DNA of 64,000 nucleotides. Source: JACKAN01 sp964502735. Lineage in GTDB: Bacteria > Bdellovibrionota > Bdellovibrionia > Bdellovibrionales > UBA1609. Numbering within the stretch: the first letter of the stretch is position 1; the number at the start of each line of letters is the position of its first letter. The notes beneath the pieces were generated by a model. The model had not been told where the DNA came from. It did not search any database and was given only the letters and a program-made list of their open reading frames with translations. The stretch is taken from assembly GCA_964502735.1 (NCBI GenBank), contig CAZCYD010000006.1, forward strand, positions 1-64,000, in the 5' to 3' direction. Shown here one piece after another: positions 17,979-27,376 of this stretch. The translations under genes were made by a program, and so were the position numbers.

Positions 17979-19214
17979 ATGAGATGGGGTATGAATTTAA
18001 CAAAAATAGGACTTATATCTGCAACCAGTTTTGTTTTGCTTTTGAGTTTTCAAAACTGTTCTCCCATGCAAGGGGAACAAGAAAATAATTCCTCAACTCA
18101 ATCCCCTTTAAGTGCAAATTTTAATGATATCTTTAATAGGATTGTCCAACCAAAGTGTGTAGGCTGTCACTCGAGTTCTTTACCTGGGGGAGGGATTGAC
18201 CTTTCGAGTTACGAGGCCATTTCAACTTCTGGCACAGTCGTCCCCGGGAACTCTGGGCTAAGTACATTTTACACTTCTATGATTACAGGCCGCATGCCTC
18301 CCTTAGATAAATTAGATTTTGAAGATGTAGTCGTCATTGGCAGCTGGATAAATGATGGAGCCAAGAATACAAACGGAGAAGTCTTTAATAAACCCCCATC
18401 TGTAAATGCTGGTAAAGACCAGTATATTTATGCGCCGCAATCCACCGTCACCCTACAAGGACTTGCCAGTGACGCTGACGGCGAAGTGATATCAACACTC
18501 TGGGTTCAAATTTCGGGTCCCAAGAATTTGACCATCACAAATTCGATCTCACTTACCTCTGTAGTAACAGGGATTGATATGCTGGGAAACTATGAGTTCG
18601 AGTTGCAGGCTACAGATAATAAAGGCGCTAAGTCCGTAGATAGGGTAATTATAAGCCTAAACCCCTTTAACAATTTACTTCCTGTAGTTAGCGCGGGTTT
18701 AGATAAAAACATACAGTCACCAGAATACTCCACTTCTATCACTGCCTATGCTGCTGATTCAGATGGATTTATCGAATCTTATATATGGAATCAAGTTTCT
18801 GGTCCCTCTTCAGCAACTCTTAGCGGAGCAGCAACAAACATAGTCACTGTCTCCAATCTTATGTTGGGAACCTACGAATTCCAAATTACCGTAACCGACA
18901 ACAAAGGCGGAACCGCCTCAGATAAAGTTAAAGTCGCAGTAGACCCTGCTCCCAAGCCACAAAGCTACAATAATATTAATGAAACTATTTTTAAACCCAA
19001 ATGTCTAAGTTGCCACAGAGACGGTAACGAACGCGGGGGATATAACATGAGTTCATACTCTAAAACCATGATGGGAGTAGTCTCAAATAATGCGAATGCC
19101 AGTGTTTTATTTATGCGAGTCCACGACCTCTCTATGCCTCCCGGCAGCGCACTAGGAAAACCTGATCGAGACAAAATCCGCGATTGGATCAATACAGGAG
19201 CACTAAACAACTAA
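17979..19214 (+). CDS. Lipoprotein with two c-type heme motifs flanking two PKD-like domains
   Basis: 411 residues (an alternative start is ATG 17991). The signal ends in LLSFQNC, a lipoprotein-type cysteine. A first c-type heme site, CVGCH, follows within a short cytochrome-like domain (about residues 45-130, distal Met in GRMPP). Two PKD/Ig-like domains of about 90 residues follow, each beginning V.AG.D and ending in TDNKG. A second heme site, CLSCH, and a distal MPPG occur near the C terminus. It should be a periplasm- or surface-facing lipid-anchored diheme protein. Similar short cytochrome domains occur in planctomycete and delta-proteobacterial proteins. The electron partner is unknown. 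Confidence 0.8.
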   Translation: MRWGMNLTKIGLISATSFVLLLSFQNCSPMQGEQENNSSTQSPLSANFNDIFNRIVQPKCVGCHSSSLPGGGIDLSSYEAISTSGTVVPGNSGLSTFYTSMITGRMPPLDKLDFEDVVVIGSWINDGAKNTNGEVFNKPPSVNAGKDQYIYAPQSTVTLQGLASDADGEVISTLWVQISGPKNLTITNSISLTSVVTGIDMLGNYEFELQATDNKGAKSVDRVIISLNPFNNLLPVVSAGLDKNIQSPEYSTSITAYAADSDGFIESYIWNQVSGPSSATLSGAATNIVTVSNLMLGTYEFQITVTDNKGGTASDKVKVAVDPAPKPQSYNNINETIFKPKCLSCHRDGNERGGYNMSSYSKTMMGVVSNNANASVLFMRVHDLSMPPGSALGKPDRDKIRDWINTGALNN

Positions 19215-19801
19215 TAAGCTTTAACTTCGGAATTCTGAATTTTTTTACTATATTTTTGCTTCAAAGCTTTCCACTCATTTTTACTATCACTCTTTAAAAT
19301 AACGGCTTCTGCTCCTGAGTTTTCCAAACATTTCTTCACCTTTACAAACTCCTCCGAGCTTCGAACACGAATCGTTATTAAGGCCCCATTCACATTAGGA
19401 CTACTGTAGCCATTAGGGTCATAGCCAGGAAATCCAACCCCTATCAAAGCCCCAGCAACACTTCCAAATGCACTTCCAAATGCAGCTCCAGCCAAAGTTG
19501 CCATGATTGGTCCACCAGCAACGAAGGGACCTACTCCTGGGATGGCCATCGCACCCAAGCCAATAAAAAAGCCCAAAATCCCTCCAACCATCGCACCCGT
19601 GCCAGCACCTATCATCAAATCTTCAGAAATATGTGATCCTCGCCCCCCCAGCTCGTCTGAAAACGAACTCGAATGAGGCAATGTCACGGAAATATTTGAA
19701 CTCTCAAATCCTCCAATCTGCAAAGCCTCCCATGCATAATCAGCCGTAGCCTTTGTCTTGAAAAATCCAACTGCCATTCTATCCTCAGAAATTGCTTTCA
19801 T
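19211..19801 (-). CDS. Glycine-zipper protein with general-stress-protein-17M-like ends
   Basis: 196 residues. The N terminus (MAVGFFKTKATADYAWEALQIGG) and C terminus (GALITIRVRSSEEFVKVKKCLENSGAEAV) look like the two halves of a small alpha/beta domain of the YflT/GSP17M kind. Between them is a long Gly/Ala-rich hydrophobic segment (about residues 62-125), a glycine-zipper pair of membrane helices. It is predicted to be an envelope-associated stress protein. The family assignment is inferred from pattern. It is convergent with the heme/PKD lipoprotein, and their ends overlap by four bases. Confidence 0.6.
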   Translation of the reverse strand: MKAISEDRMAVGFFKTKATADYAWEALQIGGFESSNISVTLPHSSSFSDELGGRGSHISEDLMIGAGTGAMVGGILGFFIGLGAMAIPGVGPFVAGGPIMATLAGAAFGSAFGSVAGALIGVGFPGYDPNGYSSPNVNGALITIRVRSSEEFVKVKKCLENSGAEAVILKSDSKNEWKALKQKYSKKIQNSEVKAY

Positions 19802-19822
19802 ATAAGTTCTCCTTTTCTACAA

Positions 19823-20236
19823 TTAACGACCTCTCAGCGGAGCAACTGACAACTCACTAATCACCTCAGAGTAACCAGCCACCGAGCTTGCACACTCCAA
19901 AATTCTAATTTCTTCAGTTTCAGTTGCTACAAATCCTTGAATTCTCACTCTGCCATTTTCAGCTATAATTTTCACGTTGTGCAGAGTTGAGAACAGCTCT
20001 GCATCTTCTCTTATAGCATACTGAATTTGCGCAACCAATTCGGCATCGGCAGGAGTCACAGCTTCACCAGTCAAAGACTCAGGCTCCTGAATCACACCCG
20101 ACCCCTTCTTCGAGGGATAACCCTTCGCTTGATTCCAAGCCGCAGCCTCGAAATTACTTAAACCCACGACAATTGATAATACACTTAAAAACTTTAAAAA
20201 CTGATCCACACCAACACCTAATCTCAAATCAACCAC
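19823..20236 (-). CDS. Periplasmic BON-domain protein
   Basis: 137 residues. An N-terminal hydrophobic segment (FLKFLSVLSIVVGL) ending near EAAA should be a signal peptide. A BON domain covers about 60-137: ELVAQIQYAIREDAEL, the glycine-bearing strand NGRVRIQGFVATETE, then VAGYSEVISELSV. BON domains of the OsmY type bind membranes or ligands under osmotic stress. The start is a GTG with no strong Shine-Dalgarno, so the exact N terminus is uncertain. It is on the same strand as the glycine-zipper gene, 21 bases away, so they are likely co-transcribed. Confidence 0.8.
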   Translation of the reverse strand: MVDLRLGVGVDQFLKFLSVLSIVVGLSNFEAAAWNQAKGYPSKKGSGVIQEPESLTGEAVTPADAELVAQIQYAIREDAELFSTLHNVKIIAENGRVRIQGFVATETEEIRILECASSVAGYSEVISELSVAPLRGR

Positions 20237-20386
20237 AATTCATTAACTACGATCTAAGCACAGAATAAAGAGCCCCTCGCACTTGGCTTAGGACTCCCGA
20301 CCCTCCCCGAGTTTTCAGAGAAATAACAACTCACATGATCCATTTGTTAACAGAAGCAAAATATCACCGATCACTACATTTTAAAT

Positions 20387-20572
20387 CTAAGGTGTTCCTC
20401 TCGGATAACCTTTATTATCAGGCCTTGATCCATGGGGAGACTCATTTGAGCTAGATCTTTTGGGCTCATTATCCTTCTGGGGCTGCGTCCTTCCCGATTT
20501 AACTTCATTCTCATTTTTTGCTTTGTTGCCACTCATATTCACGTTTTTATTACCTTTAGCATCAGACTTCAT
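20387..20572 (-). CDS. Small highly hydrophilic protein
   Basis: 61 residues from ATG 20572, which has AGGAGA upstream. The sequence is almost free of hydrophobic residues and rich in Lys, Asn, Gly, Ser and Pro, so it is intrinsically disordered. Similar short disordered proteins accompany osmotic or desiccation genes, and this one sits beside the BON-domain gene, but I recognise no family. Confidence 0.55.
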   Translation of the reverse strand: MKSDAKGNKNVNMSGNKAKNENEVKSGRTQPQKDNEPKRSSSNESPHGSRPDNKGYPRGTP

Positions 20573-20960
20573 AAGAATCTCCTTTACAATCAAAAGCCGA
20601 GTCCTAAACTCTCTCTTTAAATTGTACGTCTAAATTTTTACACTTTACTGCTCCATCATTGAGTGCAAAAGATTAGCCAACTATTGAAATCCAATACTAT
20701 GCAACCTACTTACACACTCTTATACACTTATACAACCTATGCGAAGTTTCATTACTCTTAACTGAATTCTTACCTAATTTTAAAGAGTCTCAGTATTCAA
20801 TGGGGTTTTTTACCACGTTAGCAATACAAAATTTCCCCGAATAAAATCTTCTTAATAGGAATATAATTATATTTTTTTGTAATATCTTGATTGGCTCATC
20901 TCTTGCTTATAAAGCTTTTGAATATGTTAAAAAATTAAAAAACAGTGTGGAGAGCGACGA
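20573..20960. other. Intergenic region between divergent stress-like genes
   Basis: About 390 bases, AT-rich. A possible promoter for the plus-strand gene is TTGATT around 20888 with TATAAA about 15 bases downstream. I see no repeat or RNA gene. Confidence 0.35.
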
Positions 20961-21809
20961 ATGCCGCAGGGAAATGCCTTATTAAGACGCGTAAGAAATA
21001 CGCGAGTAGCGCGACTGAGAAGAGTGAGTTCTGGAACTTTGGTAAGTTGGAGGACTGTTTTTGTGGGATTATTTATTGCCATTCTGCTATATACACTGCT
21101 TACACTCCTTGGCCTGAGTCTAAACGGCCATGCCGTGCTTATGGAAACACAAAAAAATCATATGATCAAAACTTTAACTGATGGAGCAATGGTTTGGATA
21201 GGCATGTCCTCGTTAGTCTCATTATCAATGGCGAGTTATATAGCCTCAAAATCATCAAGACAAACACTTCAGTGGATTGGGGGAATTCAAGGCTTGTTGA
21301 TTTCATCTCTATTTTTTATGCTCGTTTTTTTATGGATGAACCAAATATTCATTTTGGAGAAAGGAGAGGGAGGACTTCCTTTTTCTCCAATTGGACTCCA
21401 AATCAATAATACCGATTCACATAAAATAGCTCGAAATGCTATTGAAAATTTTTTAAATGACATTCCGTTAAAGTCAGAACCAACAGAGATCGTTCAGGGT
21501 TTACTAACAAGACTACTATACGGAGACATTAACTCCGCTCAAAAATACTTAAGCCACCAAACTAGCGTACCTAAAATCGATTTAGACGAAAAGCTTAGAT
21601 TAATGGAAAGCGAAGTGCGACTCAAACTCAGGTCAGCCAGTGCTAACGCTGCACAATCTATATCAAGTCATGCATGGAAGCTGTTTTGGATACTGTTGTT
21701 TGGCACAGGAGTCGCGATACTAAGCGGAGTAGCGGGAACAAAATCTAATGCAAAAAGAATTCTAGAGAGTGAAAAAAAATTAAATAATAAAAATAAAGCC
21801 GAGTCTTAA
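20961..21809 (+). CDS. Membrane protein of unknown function (about four TM helices)
   Basis: 282 residues. A basic N terminus (RRVRNTRVARLRR) is followed by membrane helices at about 32-53, 76-92 and 103-127. A hydrophilic helical domain (about 140-232) follows, and one C-terminal helix (about 239-258). I do not recognise a family. It is followed after about 30 bases by a hemerythrin-like gene on the same strand, so the two are probably one operon in the stress-like group. Confidence 0.65.
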   Translation: MPQGNALLRRVRNTRVARLRRVSSGTLVSWRTVFVGLFIAILLYTLLTLLGLSLNGHAVLMETQKNHMIKTLTDGAMVWIGMSSLVSLSMASYIASKSSRQTLQWIGGIQGLLISSLFFMLVFLWMNQIFILEKGEGGLPFSPIGLQINNTDSHKIARNAIENFLNDIPLKSEPTEIVQGLLTRLLYGDINSAQKYLSHQTSVPKIDLDEKLRLMESEVRLKLRSASANAAQSISSHAWKLFWILLFGTGVAILSGVAGTKSNAKRILESEKKLNNKNKAES

Positions 21810-21842
21810 TCAAAGAAGAGGCACTCAAGAAGGGACGTGAAC

Positions 21843-22472
21843 ATGAAAAATAAAAGTCTAAAATATGAATCGCTATCTGAAGAATTTAATGTTAAATCTA
21901 ATAATATTAAATCTAAAAAATCAGACAAAATAAAAAAAAAGGGAAAACGCGATAGAGATATTTCGAAAATCATACATAAAGACCATAAACCAATCAAAGA
22001 TTTAATTCAAATACTCAGAGACCCTGAAGTTCGGGTTATAACTAAAAGATCAGCCTATCAAAAATTTTCTCACCTCCTCTCTAGCCACATTTATGCGGAG
22101 GAAAAAAGTTTGTACTTTCATTTAAAGAAAAATCCAATTTTTAGAATACCCGGGCTTGAGGGTGATGCTGAACATATGATTATCAATCAACTGTCAACAG
22201 AAATTAATCAAATCAGAAGCGACAATGACAGATGGGAGGCTAAAGTTAAAGTTCTGGCAGATATAGTTGGATATCATTTGAGAAGAGAAGAAAAAGAAAT
22301 TCTAAAAAGAGTTAAGAAAAATCTAGATCTTGATCTCCGAATACAAATTGGTGGGGAGTATTTACGACTGGTCAACCAACATCAAGGAGAACAAAGATCC
22401 TCTATGGCAAAATGTAATTTAAATAACAACTTAATTCAAAATCAAACATCGTCGTACCCTTTGCCTAACTAA
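21843..22472 (+). CDS. Hemerythrin-like HHE cation-binding protein
   Basis: 209 residues from ATG 21843, preceded by an AGGGA tract (a GTG six bases earlier is the alternative). A Lys-rich 45-residue leader precedes the HHE four-helix bundle. Candidate di-iron ligands are His in IIHKDHKPI, His and Glu in SSHIYAEEKSLYFH, His in GDAEHMIINQ, and His/Glu in YHLRREEKE. Such proteins bind O2, NO or iron and act in oxidative or nitrosative stress. The long charged N terminus is unusual and may bind nucleic acid or membrane. Confidence 0.82.
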   Translation: MKNKSLKYESLSEEFNVKSNNIKSKKSDKIKKKGKRDRDISKIIHKDHKPIKDLIQILRDPEVRVITKRSAYQKFSHLLSSHIYAEEKSLYFHLKKNPIFRIPGLEGDAEHMIINQLSTEINQIRSDNDRWEAKVKVLADIVGYHLRREEKEILKRVKKNLDLDLRIQIGGEYLRLVNQHQGEQRSSMAKCNLNNNLIQNQTSSYPLPN

Positions 22473-22506
22473 TATACCTAAGCAACGTGTTAGCATAAAA
22501 AGTATT

Positions 22507-22650
22507 CGCCATACCGATTTCAGAAAATAATCATCTAGAACTTTGTGAATGCACCTCACGCGCAGTTCTGCAGCCTTGAGGCTGCAGCTGTGTGAGCATG
22601 AGGTGCATTCACAAAGTTCTAGATGATTATTTTCTGGAATCGGTATGGCG
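22507..22650. repeat. Large palindromic element PAL-3 (complete copy)
   Basis: The outer arms are 52 bases each (22507-22558 and 22599-22650) with a single G-T mismatch. The unpaired conserved loops are CGCGCAGTT (22559-22567) and CTGTGTGAGCA (22588-22598). The inner 8-bp stem CTGCAGCC/GGCTGCAG has a TTGA loop. It sits between two convergent genes, where it could also act as a bidirectional terminator. An open frame that crosses it is a by-product of the palindrome. Confidence 0.95.
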
Positions 22651-22670
22651 ACCCAGGTGGCAGACATTTT

Positions 22671-24164
22671 TTACTGCAGAGCCTTCAAGCAGGATGAAAT
22701 CTTGTTTATCCAGCTGATCTTCTTCTTTCTCCATGGCCTATGAAGTCTTATCTCACTTAGCCAGCTCTCCAACTCTTCAAACACGCTCTCTCTTATCAAA
22801 ACATAATTATCACTTTTAGATTCATAATTCTTAGACAAATGTAACCACGAGGAAATGATTTTAAACAACTCTAAGAAGCTATTAAGACTAATCTTTGCCC
22901 TTTCAAGAGCCATGTCTAAATTTTTTTCGTTATTTGAAAGACTTGCTGCAATTAAGTAATTTGAAAACTCAGTTTGCAGGAGATTTATATCAACAACGAT
23001 CTTGTTCCCATTCAAATATTCTCTTCTGGTTATTATATGCATTTCAAGCTCTTGTTGAAGTATAGATTTCATAATTTTGTGGACTATGTGCATGTATTCA
23101 CTCATAATTGCAGCAATTAACAACCTATGATTAATATTGACTTCATGATTAAATATTAAATCTAAATCTTTCCCTAAATCTAGCTCATTTAAATACAAAC
23201 TGTTTTCGTCATCTTTAAAATGACCAACTTCGAAAGATGATTCCAAATAAGGATTCAATATTAACTCTTGATAAGCCATTGGCCACATCAATTTTCGAGA
23301 AAACAGTTTTTGCAAATTCGTTTGCCAATAGAGCCATTTCAACCTTTTCTGCTTTTTACTTATTTTTTTATATTCACTATACTTTATTCTAAAGTGATCA
23401 ATAGTTTCATTTTGCCAGAAAAACATCTTTTTCATTTTTTTTTCCAAATGCTTATAATGGACATTTGAATACGTTGATGTTTCACAAACAGATCTTGATT
23501 GACTATCAAAACTTAGCAAAACTGAGCTTGCTCTTTTTTTTAAAAGGGTTAATTTTATACCGGATCTAACCGAATTATATAAGCTTGGCATACTTAAAAA
23601 CTCAAAGTCTCTGGAATATTTAAACACTTGTCCCATAGTTTTAAATGTGTCCAAGGATGAAAAGTAAACAGCATTTAAAATTGGACAGACACCGAGGGGG
23701 CCTAAAATCGTATGTTCTAGCATTTCCATAATTACATAGCCTACAAGTGCCATATAACCATACTCCTTCTTTACTGAAGAAATTAGAGCTCTCAATTCAG
23801 TCATATCATCAATTTTATCTTCTATAACTTCGACAAATTTTTTATCTGAAGCTCTCTCTTTCACCTCCGCATAAATACAAGACTCACAAAACTCATTATA
23901 AGTTAGAGATACCGAACGCAGGGATATGCGCAGCAACTCGTAAAATTGGCTGTTCAAAGGTATTTTATGTCCCCAAATGTTCATTTCAATTTGAGAGACT
24001 GGCTCCCCATTAAATTTCACAATATGACTATAAGACTGACTATAATTTAAAATCTGCTGATAAAAAGTATTCATTATATCTCTGTCCTGTCCATTAACCT
24101 CATGAGCATAAACTGATGACAACCCTAAACACATCACAAACAGAATACTACATAGATTTCTCAA
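22671..24164 (-). CDS. Secreted protein of unknown function
   Basis: 497 residues with a signal peptide (MRNLCSILFVMCLGLSSVYA). The mature protein is mostly helical, with many Leu, Lys and Glu residues and a CESC pair near residue 95. I see no recognisable domain, membrane helix or catalytic motif. Its codon use is as AT-rich as the neighbours. Orphan secreted proteins of this size are common in predatory deltaproteobacteria. It is the first gene of the secretome island at 22.6-31.6 kb. Confidence 0.7.
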   Translation of the reverse strand: MRNLCSILFVMCLGLSSVYAHEVNGQDRDIMNTFYQQILNYSQSYSHIVKFNGEPVSQIEMNIWGHKIPLNSQFYELLRISLRSVSLTYNEFCESCIYAEVKERASDKKFVEVIEDKIDDMTELRALISSVKKEYGYMALVGYVIMEMLEHTILGPLGVCPILNAVYFSSLDTFKTMGQVFKYSRDFEFLSMPSLYNSVRSGIKLTLLKKRASSVLLSFDSQSRSVCETSTYSNVHYKHLEKKMKKMFFWQNETIDHFRIKYSEYKKISKKQKRLKWLYWQTNLQKLFSRKLMWPMAYQELILNPYLESSFEVGHFKDDENSLYLNELDLGKDLDLIFNHEVNINHRLLIAAIMSEYMHIVHKIMKSILQQELEMHIITRREYLNGNKIVVDINLLQTEFSNYLIAASLSNNEKNLDMALERAKISLNSFLELFKIISSWLHLSKNYESKSDNYVLIRESVFEELESWLSEIRLHRPWRKKKISWINKISSCLKALQ

Positions 24165-24426
24165 AAAAACTCCTGACTCGCTCTAATTTGGACTTAACCT
24201 TATTGAAAAGCTGGAGATATCTCACTGTAATTAAATTTCTTCAACTCAATGATCATGTTAATAATACTTTCTCAATTCCCTTTCACTAGAAGCATCAATA
24301 AACTTTCAAAATTACATTTCTCTTGATTGTCCTATTGTTCTCAGCTATCTGCCTAAATTTCCTAGTATTAACCCTAAAACTATGAGCAGTACGATTACGA
24401 CTGGTGGGATTGTGACGAGTGAAACT

Positions 24427-25644
24427 ATGAGCAAAAATTTCTTGATGTTTATTATTATACTTTTTATCAATGTTGCCTGTGAAAACAAAAACAAAGATGT
24501 TCAACCTTTGAATGCCCTCGGCAAGTATTACAAAGAGGATGTCCAAGAAATTGCCCCTACAAATTTACATAAAGCGATACTCGCCAGAGACCTGGAAGCT
24601 GTCAAATACCATGCTAATAATTCTTTTGATATCAACACAAAGAATAAAAAATTCGAAGAGACCCCCCTTCAATTAGCCCTCGAGCTCCAAGAACCACAAA
24701 TCAGTGAATTTCTTGCTCTGTTTCCTAGTTTAGATATCTACCATCGAAATTCCAACGGTGAAGGTTATCTCTTTAGTGCCTCAAAAAATGGTGTATTTAG
24801 AGTTATTCAGATACTCTACGAACGTCACAAAGAACTCAATAATTTTTTAAGAGACCTCGAATACAAAAGTTTGGATTTTCACAACTTAGATAGGCAAAGA
24901 TCTCTTCACAAAGTTGCTAACCCAGAGTCAGCAGAAGCTCTGAGGACTTCATCAACGTGGAGTAGTTTTCGGATTTACGATAAAGACTCTGAGGGACGTA
25001 CCCCCCTACATCAGGCCGCCATTGATAAAAGAGCAAAAGTCTTACAGTGGGCTGCAAGCCGATATTGTAGCTCATACAATGAATACTTTCGTCACTCATT
25101 CTTACCTGAATGGTTGAACAACTTTCTATCTAGTAAATTAAAGATTTCAGTAGAATTCATTAGATGGTTGTCTCCTGAAAAAAGATGGGACTGGTACAAT
25201 TTTATTGCGGCTAATCCATTTAATTACCCCGACAATGAAATGATGAGTTCCCTTCATCGTGCTGTTCTTTCAAATTCACTTTCAACGGTAGAAGCCGTAC
25301 TGAGCTGTGATTATGTTGATTTAACATCTTCAGACAAAAATGGATTAACTCCCTTACATCTAGCTGCAAGCTCTAGGAGCCCACAAGTTCTCAAAACAAT
25401 TTTATCAGGAAAAATTATTCACACCTGGTGGACACAAAAATCAGAATGGTTAAATCAAAAAGACGAGCACGGGAATACAGCTTTACATTATGCTGCTCTA
25501 AATTTTAGAAACACTGAGAACTACTCTCTATTAATAAATGCGGGAGCTAACTCTAAGATTTTAAACAATGAAAACCAATCACCAGAAGATCTTCTTTTAT
25601 CTACTCAGAAATCTTCATGGCATAAAAGCAAAGAAAAGTTATGA
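24427..25644 (+). CDS. Ankyrin-repeat lipoprotein
   Basis: 405 residues from ATG 24427 (the longer frame adds 15 residues with no role). MSKNFLMFIIILFINVAC is a lipoprotein signal ending in cysteine. Ankyrin-type repeats are visible: TPLQLALELQ, GRTPLHQAAIDKRAKVL, SSLHRAVLSNSLSTVEAVL, NGLTPLHLAASSRSPQVL and GNTALHYAALNFRN. An insertion of about 90 residues with a repeated WLNNF/WLSPE/WDWYN pattern interrupts them. Ankyrin repeats bind other proteins, and a lipid-anchored periplasmic or surface location fits an envelope or host-cell contact role. The stop overlaps the next start as ATGA, so it leads a three-gene operon. Confidence 0.85.
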   Translation: MSKNFLMFIIILFINVACENKNKDVQPLNALGKYYKEDVQEIAPTNLHKAILARDLEAVKYHANNSFDINTKNKKFEETPLQLALELQEPQISEFLALFPSLDIYHRNSNGEGYLFSASKNGVFRVIQILYERHKELNNFLRDLEYKSLDFHNLDRQRSLHKVANPESAEALRTSSTWSSFRIYDKDSEGRTPLHQAAIDKRAKVLQWAASRYCSSYNEYFRHSFLPEWLNNFLSSKLKISVEFIRWLSPEKRWDWYNFIAANPFNYPDNEMMSSLHRAVLSNSLSTVEAVLSCDYVDLTSSDKNGLTPLHLAASSRSPQVLKTILSGKIIHTWWTQKSEWLNQKDEHGNTALHYAALNFRNTENYSLLINAGANSKILNNENQSPEDLLLSTQKSSWHKSKEKL

Positions 25645-26264
25645 AATTTTTTTATAAATTGATTCTCCCATGTTTTTTTCTTCATGGGGCGGGATGTATG
25701 AATCACTACACTCCGAAACACGACGGTCAACTTCAAAAGTATCAAATTATTCGTGAGTCTAACTTTTCTGAAAAAAGCCAAAGTACACTTGATGGAACGG
25801 GATGGATTATTTTTAAACGTCCACTAGAGGGGAAGCAAAGCCCAAATCTATTTAACTTAAATTTTATTCTAGAAACAAACGAAAGTCGTCTGGATCTTGT
25901 GCTTTACAATACTGATATATACATGAACGATGGTTTACATATACACTTTTCACGAGAACAAGATGTACTGAGAGTTCAATTGGGTCCTGCCTACCAAATT
26001 CCCATAGATATAAGTTCTTTTTTTTATAATAAAGAAAAAAACGAACCCTTTCACTTTTTTATTGCCGTCTACCACGACAACATGGGCTTAAGGATACTTT
26101 TTTGGACTCCTCGACAAAAAATTATTACAATTGAAAATGCAATATTTGATAGTCGAACACAAGGACTACCCTTAATAAACTTACATGGAGGAACTAACTG
26201 GGGTCTAAAGCTTTACCAAGCTCATGTCTTTAAAGCTAATGTCACAAATTATTATGTTAAGTAA
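25641..26264 (+). CDS. Lipoprotein of unknown function
   Basis: 207 residues. The signal MKFFYKLILPCFFLHGAGC ends in a lipobox-like cysteine. The mature part is strand-rich (WIIFKRPLEG, LNFILETNESRLDLVLYN), reminiscent of a lectin-like jelly roll, but I recognise no family. Its start lies inside the stop of the ankyrin gene and its end overlaps the next gene by about eleven bases, which implies coordinated production of the three envelope proteins. Confidence 0.7.
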   Translation: MKFFYKLILPCFFLHGAGCMNHYTPKHDGQLQKYQIIRESNFSEKSQSTLDGTGWIIFKRPLEGKQSPNLFNLNFILETNESRLDLVLYNTDIYMNDGLHIHFSREQDVLRVQLGPAYQIPIDISSFFYNKEKNEPFHFFIAVYHDNMGLRILFWTPRQKIITIENAIFDSRTQGLPLINLHGGTNWGLKLYQAHVFKANVTNYYVK

Positions 26265-27297
26265 GTCGCCTTTGTTTTCTAAAAAATTTGTCTACTTAGG
26301 TTTAAGTTTTTGCCTGGCTCTTTGGAGCACAGCCGCTAGATCATCTACCGAAACAAATGGAACCTATGAGAATCAAAAAGAGATCAGTATTCAATTTTTG
26401 TCAAACTTCATAAAGTTTCCACAAAGTGAACAACCCCGACCAGACTCTTTTAATCGCTTATCTGTAAATTTAGACTGGATATATAAAAATCAAATTTTGG
26501 GAAAAGTCGAAATTGAACAGATGCAAGATGGAGAGGACTCTCAATTAAAATTCAATCAATTTTATATTCACAAACCCAACCGCCAATATTACAACTGGAT
26601 TTGGGGAATTGGATATATGCCCATTCCCTTAAATGACTTGAACATCCTTGAAGATCAACTTTTCCTGACAAGCCCTTATTTTCATAGAGAGTTCTTTTCA
26701 TCACGACAGTTAATAGAGAGCGGCGGATATATCGGTTATAAATTTTACTCATGGACAGTGCGGGCGGGCGCTTATCAACGGATTAAGGTGACTTCACCCA
26801 ATGAGGGGAAAAGAAAGTCTGAATTAGCCCCCCACTTTATTCAAATGGAGTGGGAACATTTAGACTCCTCTCTAGGCATTACCTACTACAATGAAAAAGA
26901 CTATTACCTTCCTCAAAGACCGACATTTGGACTCAGCCTAAAACTTAGTTTTAATAAAACAAAATTAGACTCAGAAATCTGGCAACAATCTAAAGTCTAT
27001 AAGAATCAGGAAACAGAGTCTGATGTTGGTGGATATCTACACTTACACTATCAATTTTTACAAAACTTAAATCTAGGGATTAGGTTAGACCATTATGAGC
27101 GCCTAAAGCTAAAAGATGCATGGAAAAATCCTGTCTCGAATAGCACCCAAAACTGGGCTTTAACTGCTCGCTATAATTTAACTAAAGAACTACTTTTTCA
27201 GCTTGAGTCAATAGAAGAAATTAAAATAATTGGTAATGAGACTATTCCTAACATGAAGGGCCTGCTTGTTCAGTTTACCTACTCTATAGGAATTTAA
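26254..27297 (+). CDS. Predicted outer-membrane porin-like beta-barrel protein
   Basis: 347 residues from ATG 26254. A signal peptide (FVYLGLSFCLALWSTAARS) precedes alternating aromatic/polar strands along the whole length (FNRLSVNLDWIYKNQ, GYIGYKFYSWTVRAGAYQR, LHLHYQFLQNLNLGIRLDHY). The C terminus LLVQFTYSIGI resembles a final barrel strand. The pattern suits a 16- to 18-strand porin of the phosphate/phosphonate-selective (OprP/O-like) type, but the family is not certain. It is the last gene of the ankyrin-lipoprotein operon. Confidence 0.65.
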   Translation: MLSKSPLFSKKFVYLGLSFCLALWSTAARSSTETNGTYENQKEISIQFLSNFIKFPQSEQPRPDSFNRLSVNLDWIYKNQILGKVEIEQMQDGEDSQLKFNQFYIHKPNRQYYNWIWGIGYMPIPLNDLNILEDQLFLTSPYFHREFFSSRQLIESGGYIGYKFYSWTVRAGAYQRIKVTSPNEGKRKSELAPHFIQMEWEHLDSSLGITYYNEKDYYLPQRPTFGLSLKLSFNKTKLDSEIWQQSKVYKNQETESDVGGYLHLHYQFLQNLNLGIRLDHYERLKLKDAWKNPVSNSTQNWALTARYNLTKELLFQLESIEEIKIIGNETIPNMKGLLVQFTYSIGI

Positions 27298-27376
27298 GAG
27301 CAAACCTCTTAAGGTCTAGTATCTATGATACATTATTGGTTTTAATCTTTGTCCATTTAGGCATAGAATACTAGAG

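Noticed and set aside
20945..21181. Alternative reading frame overlapping the four-helix membrane gene
   Set aside because: It has a poor composition and overlaps a longer frame with clear membrane helices.
22431..22667. 78-residue open frame crossing palindrome PAL-3
   Set aside because: It is made by the palindrome itself; the same short peptide pattern appears at PAL-1 because the arms are related.
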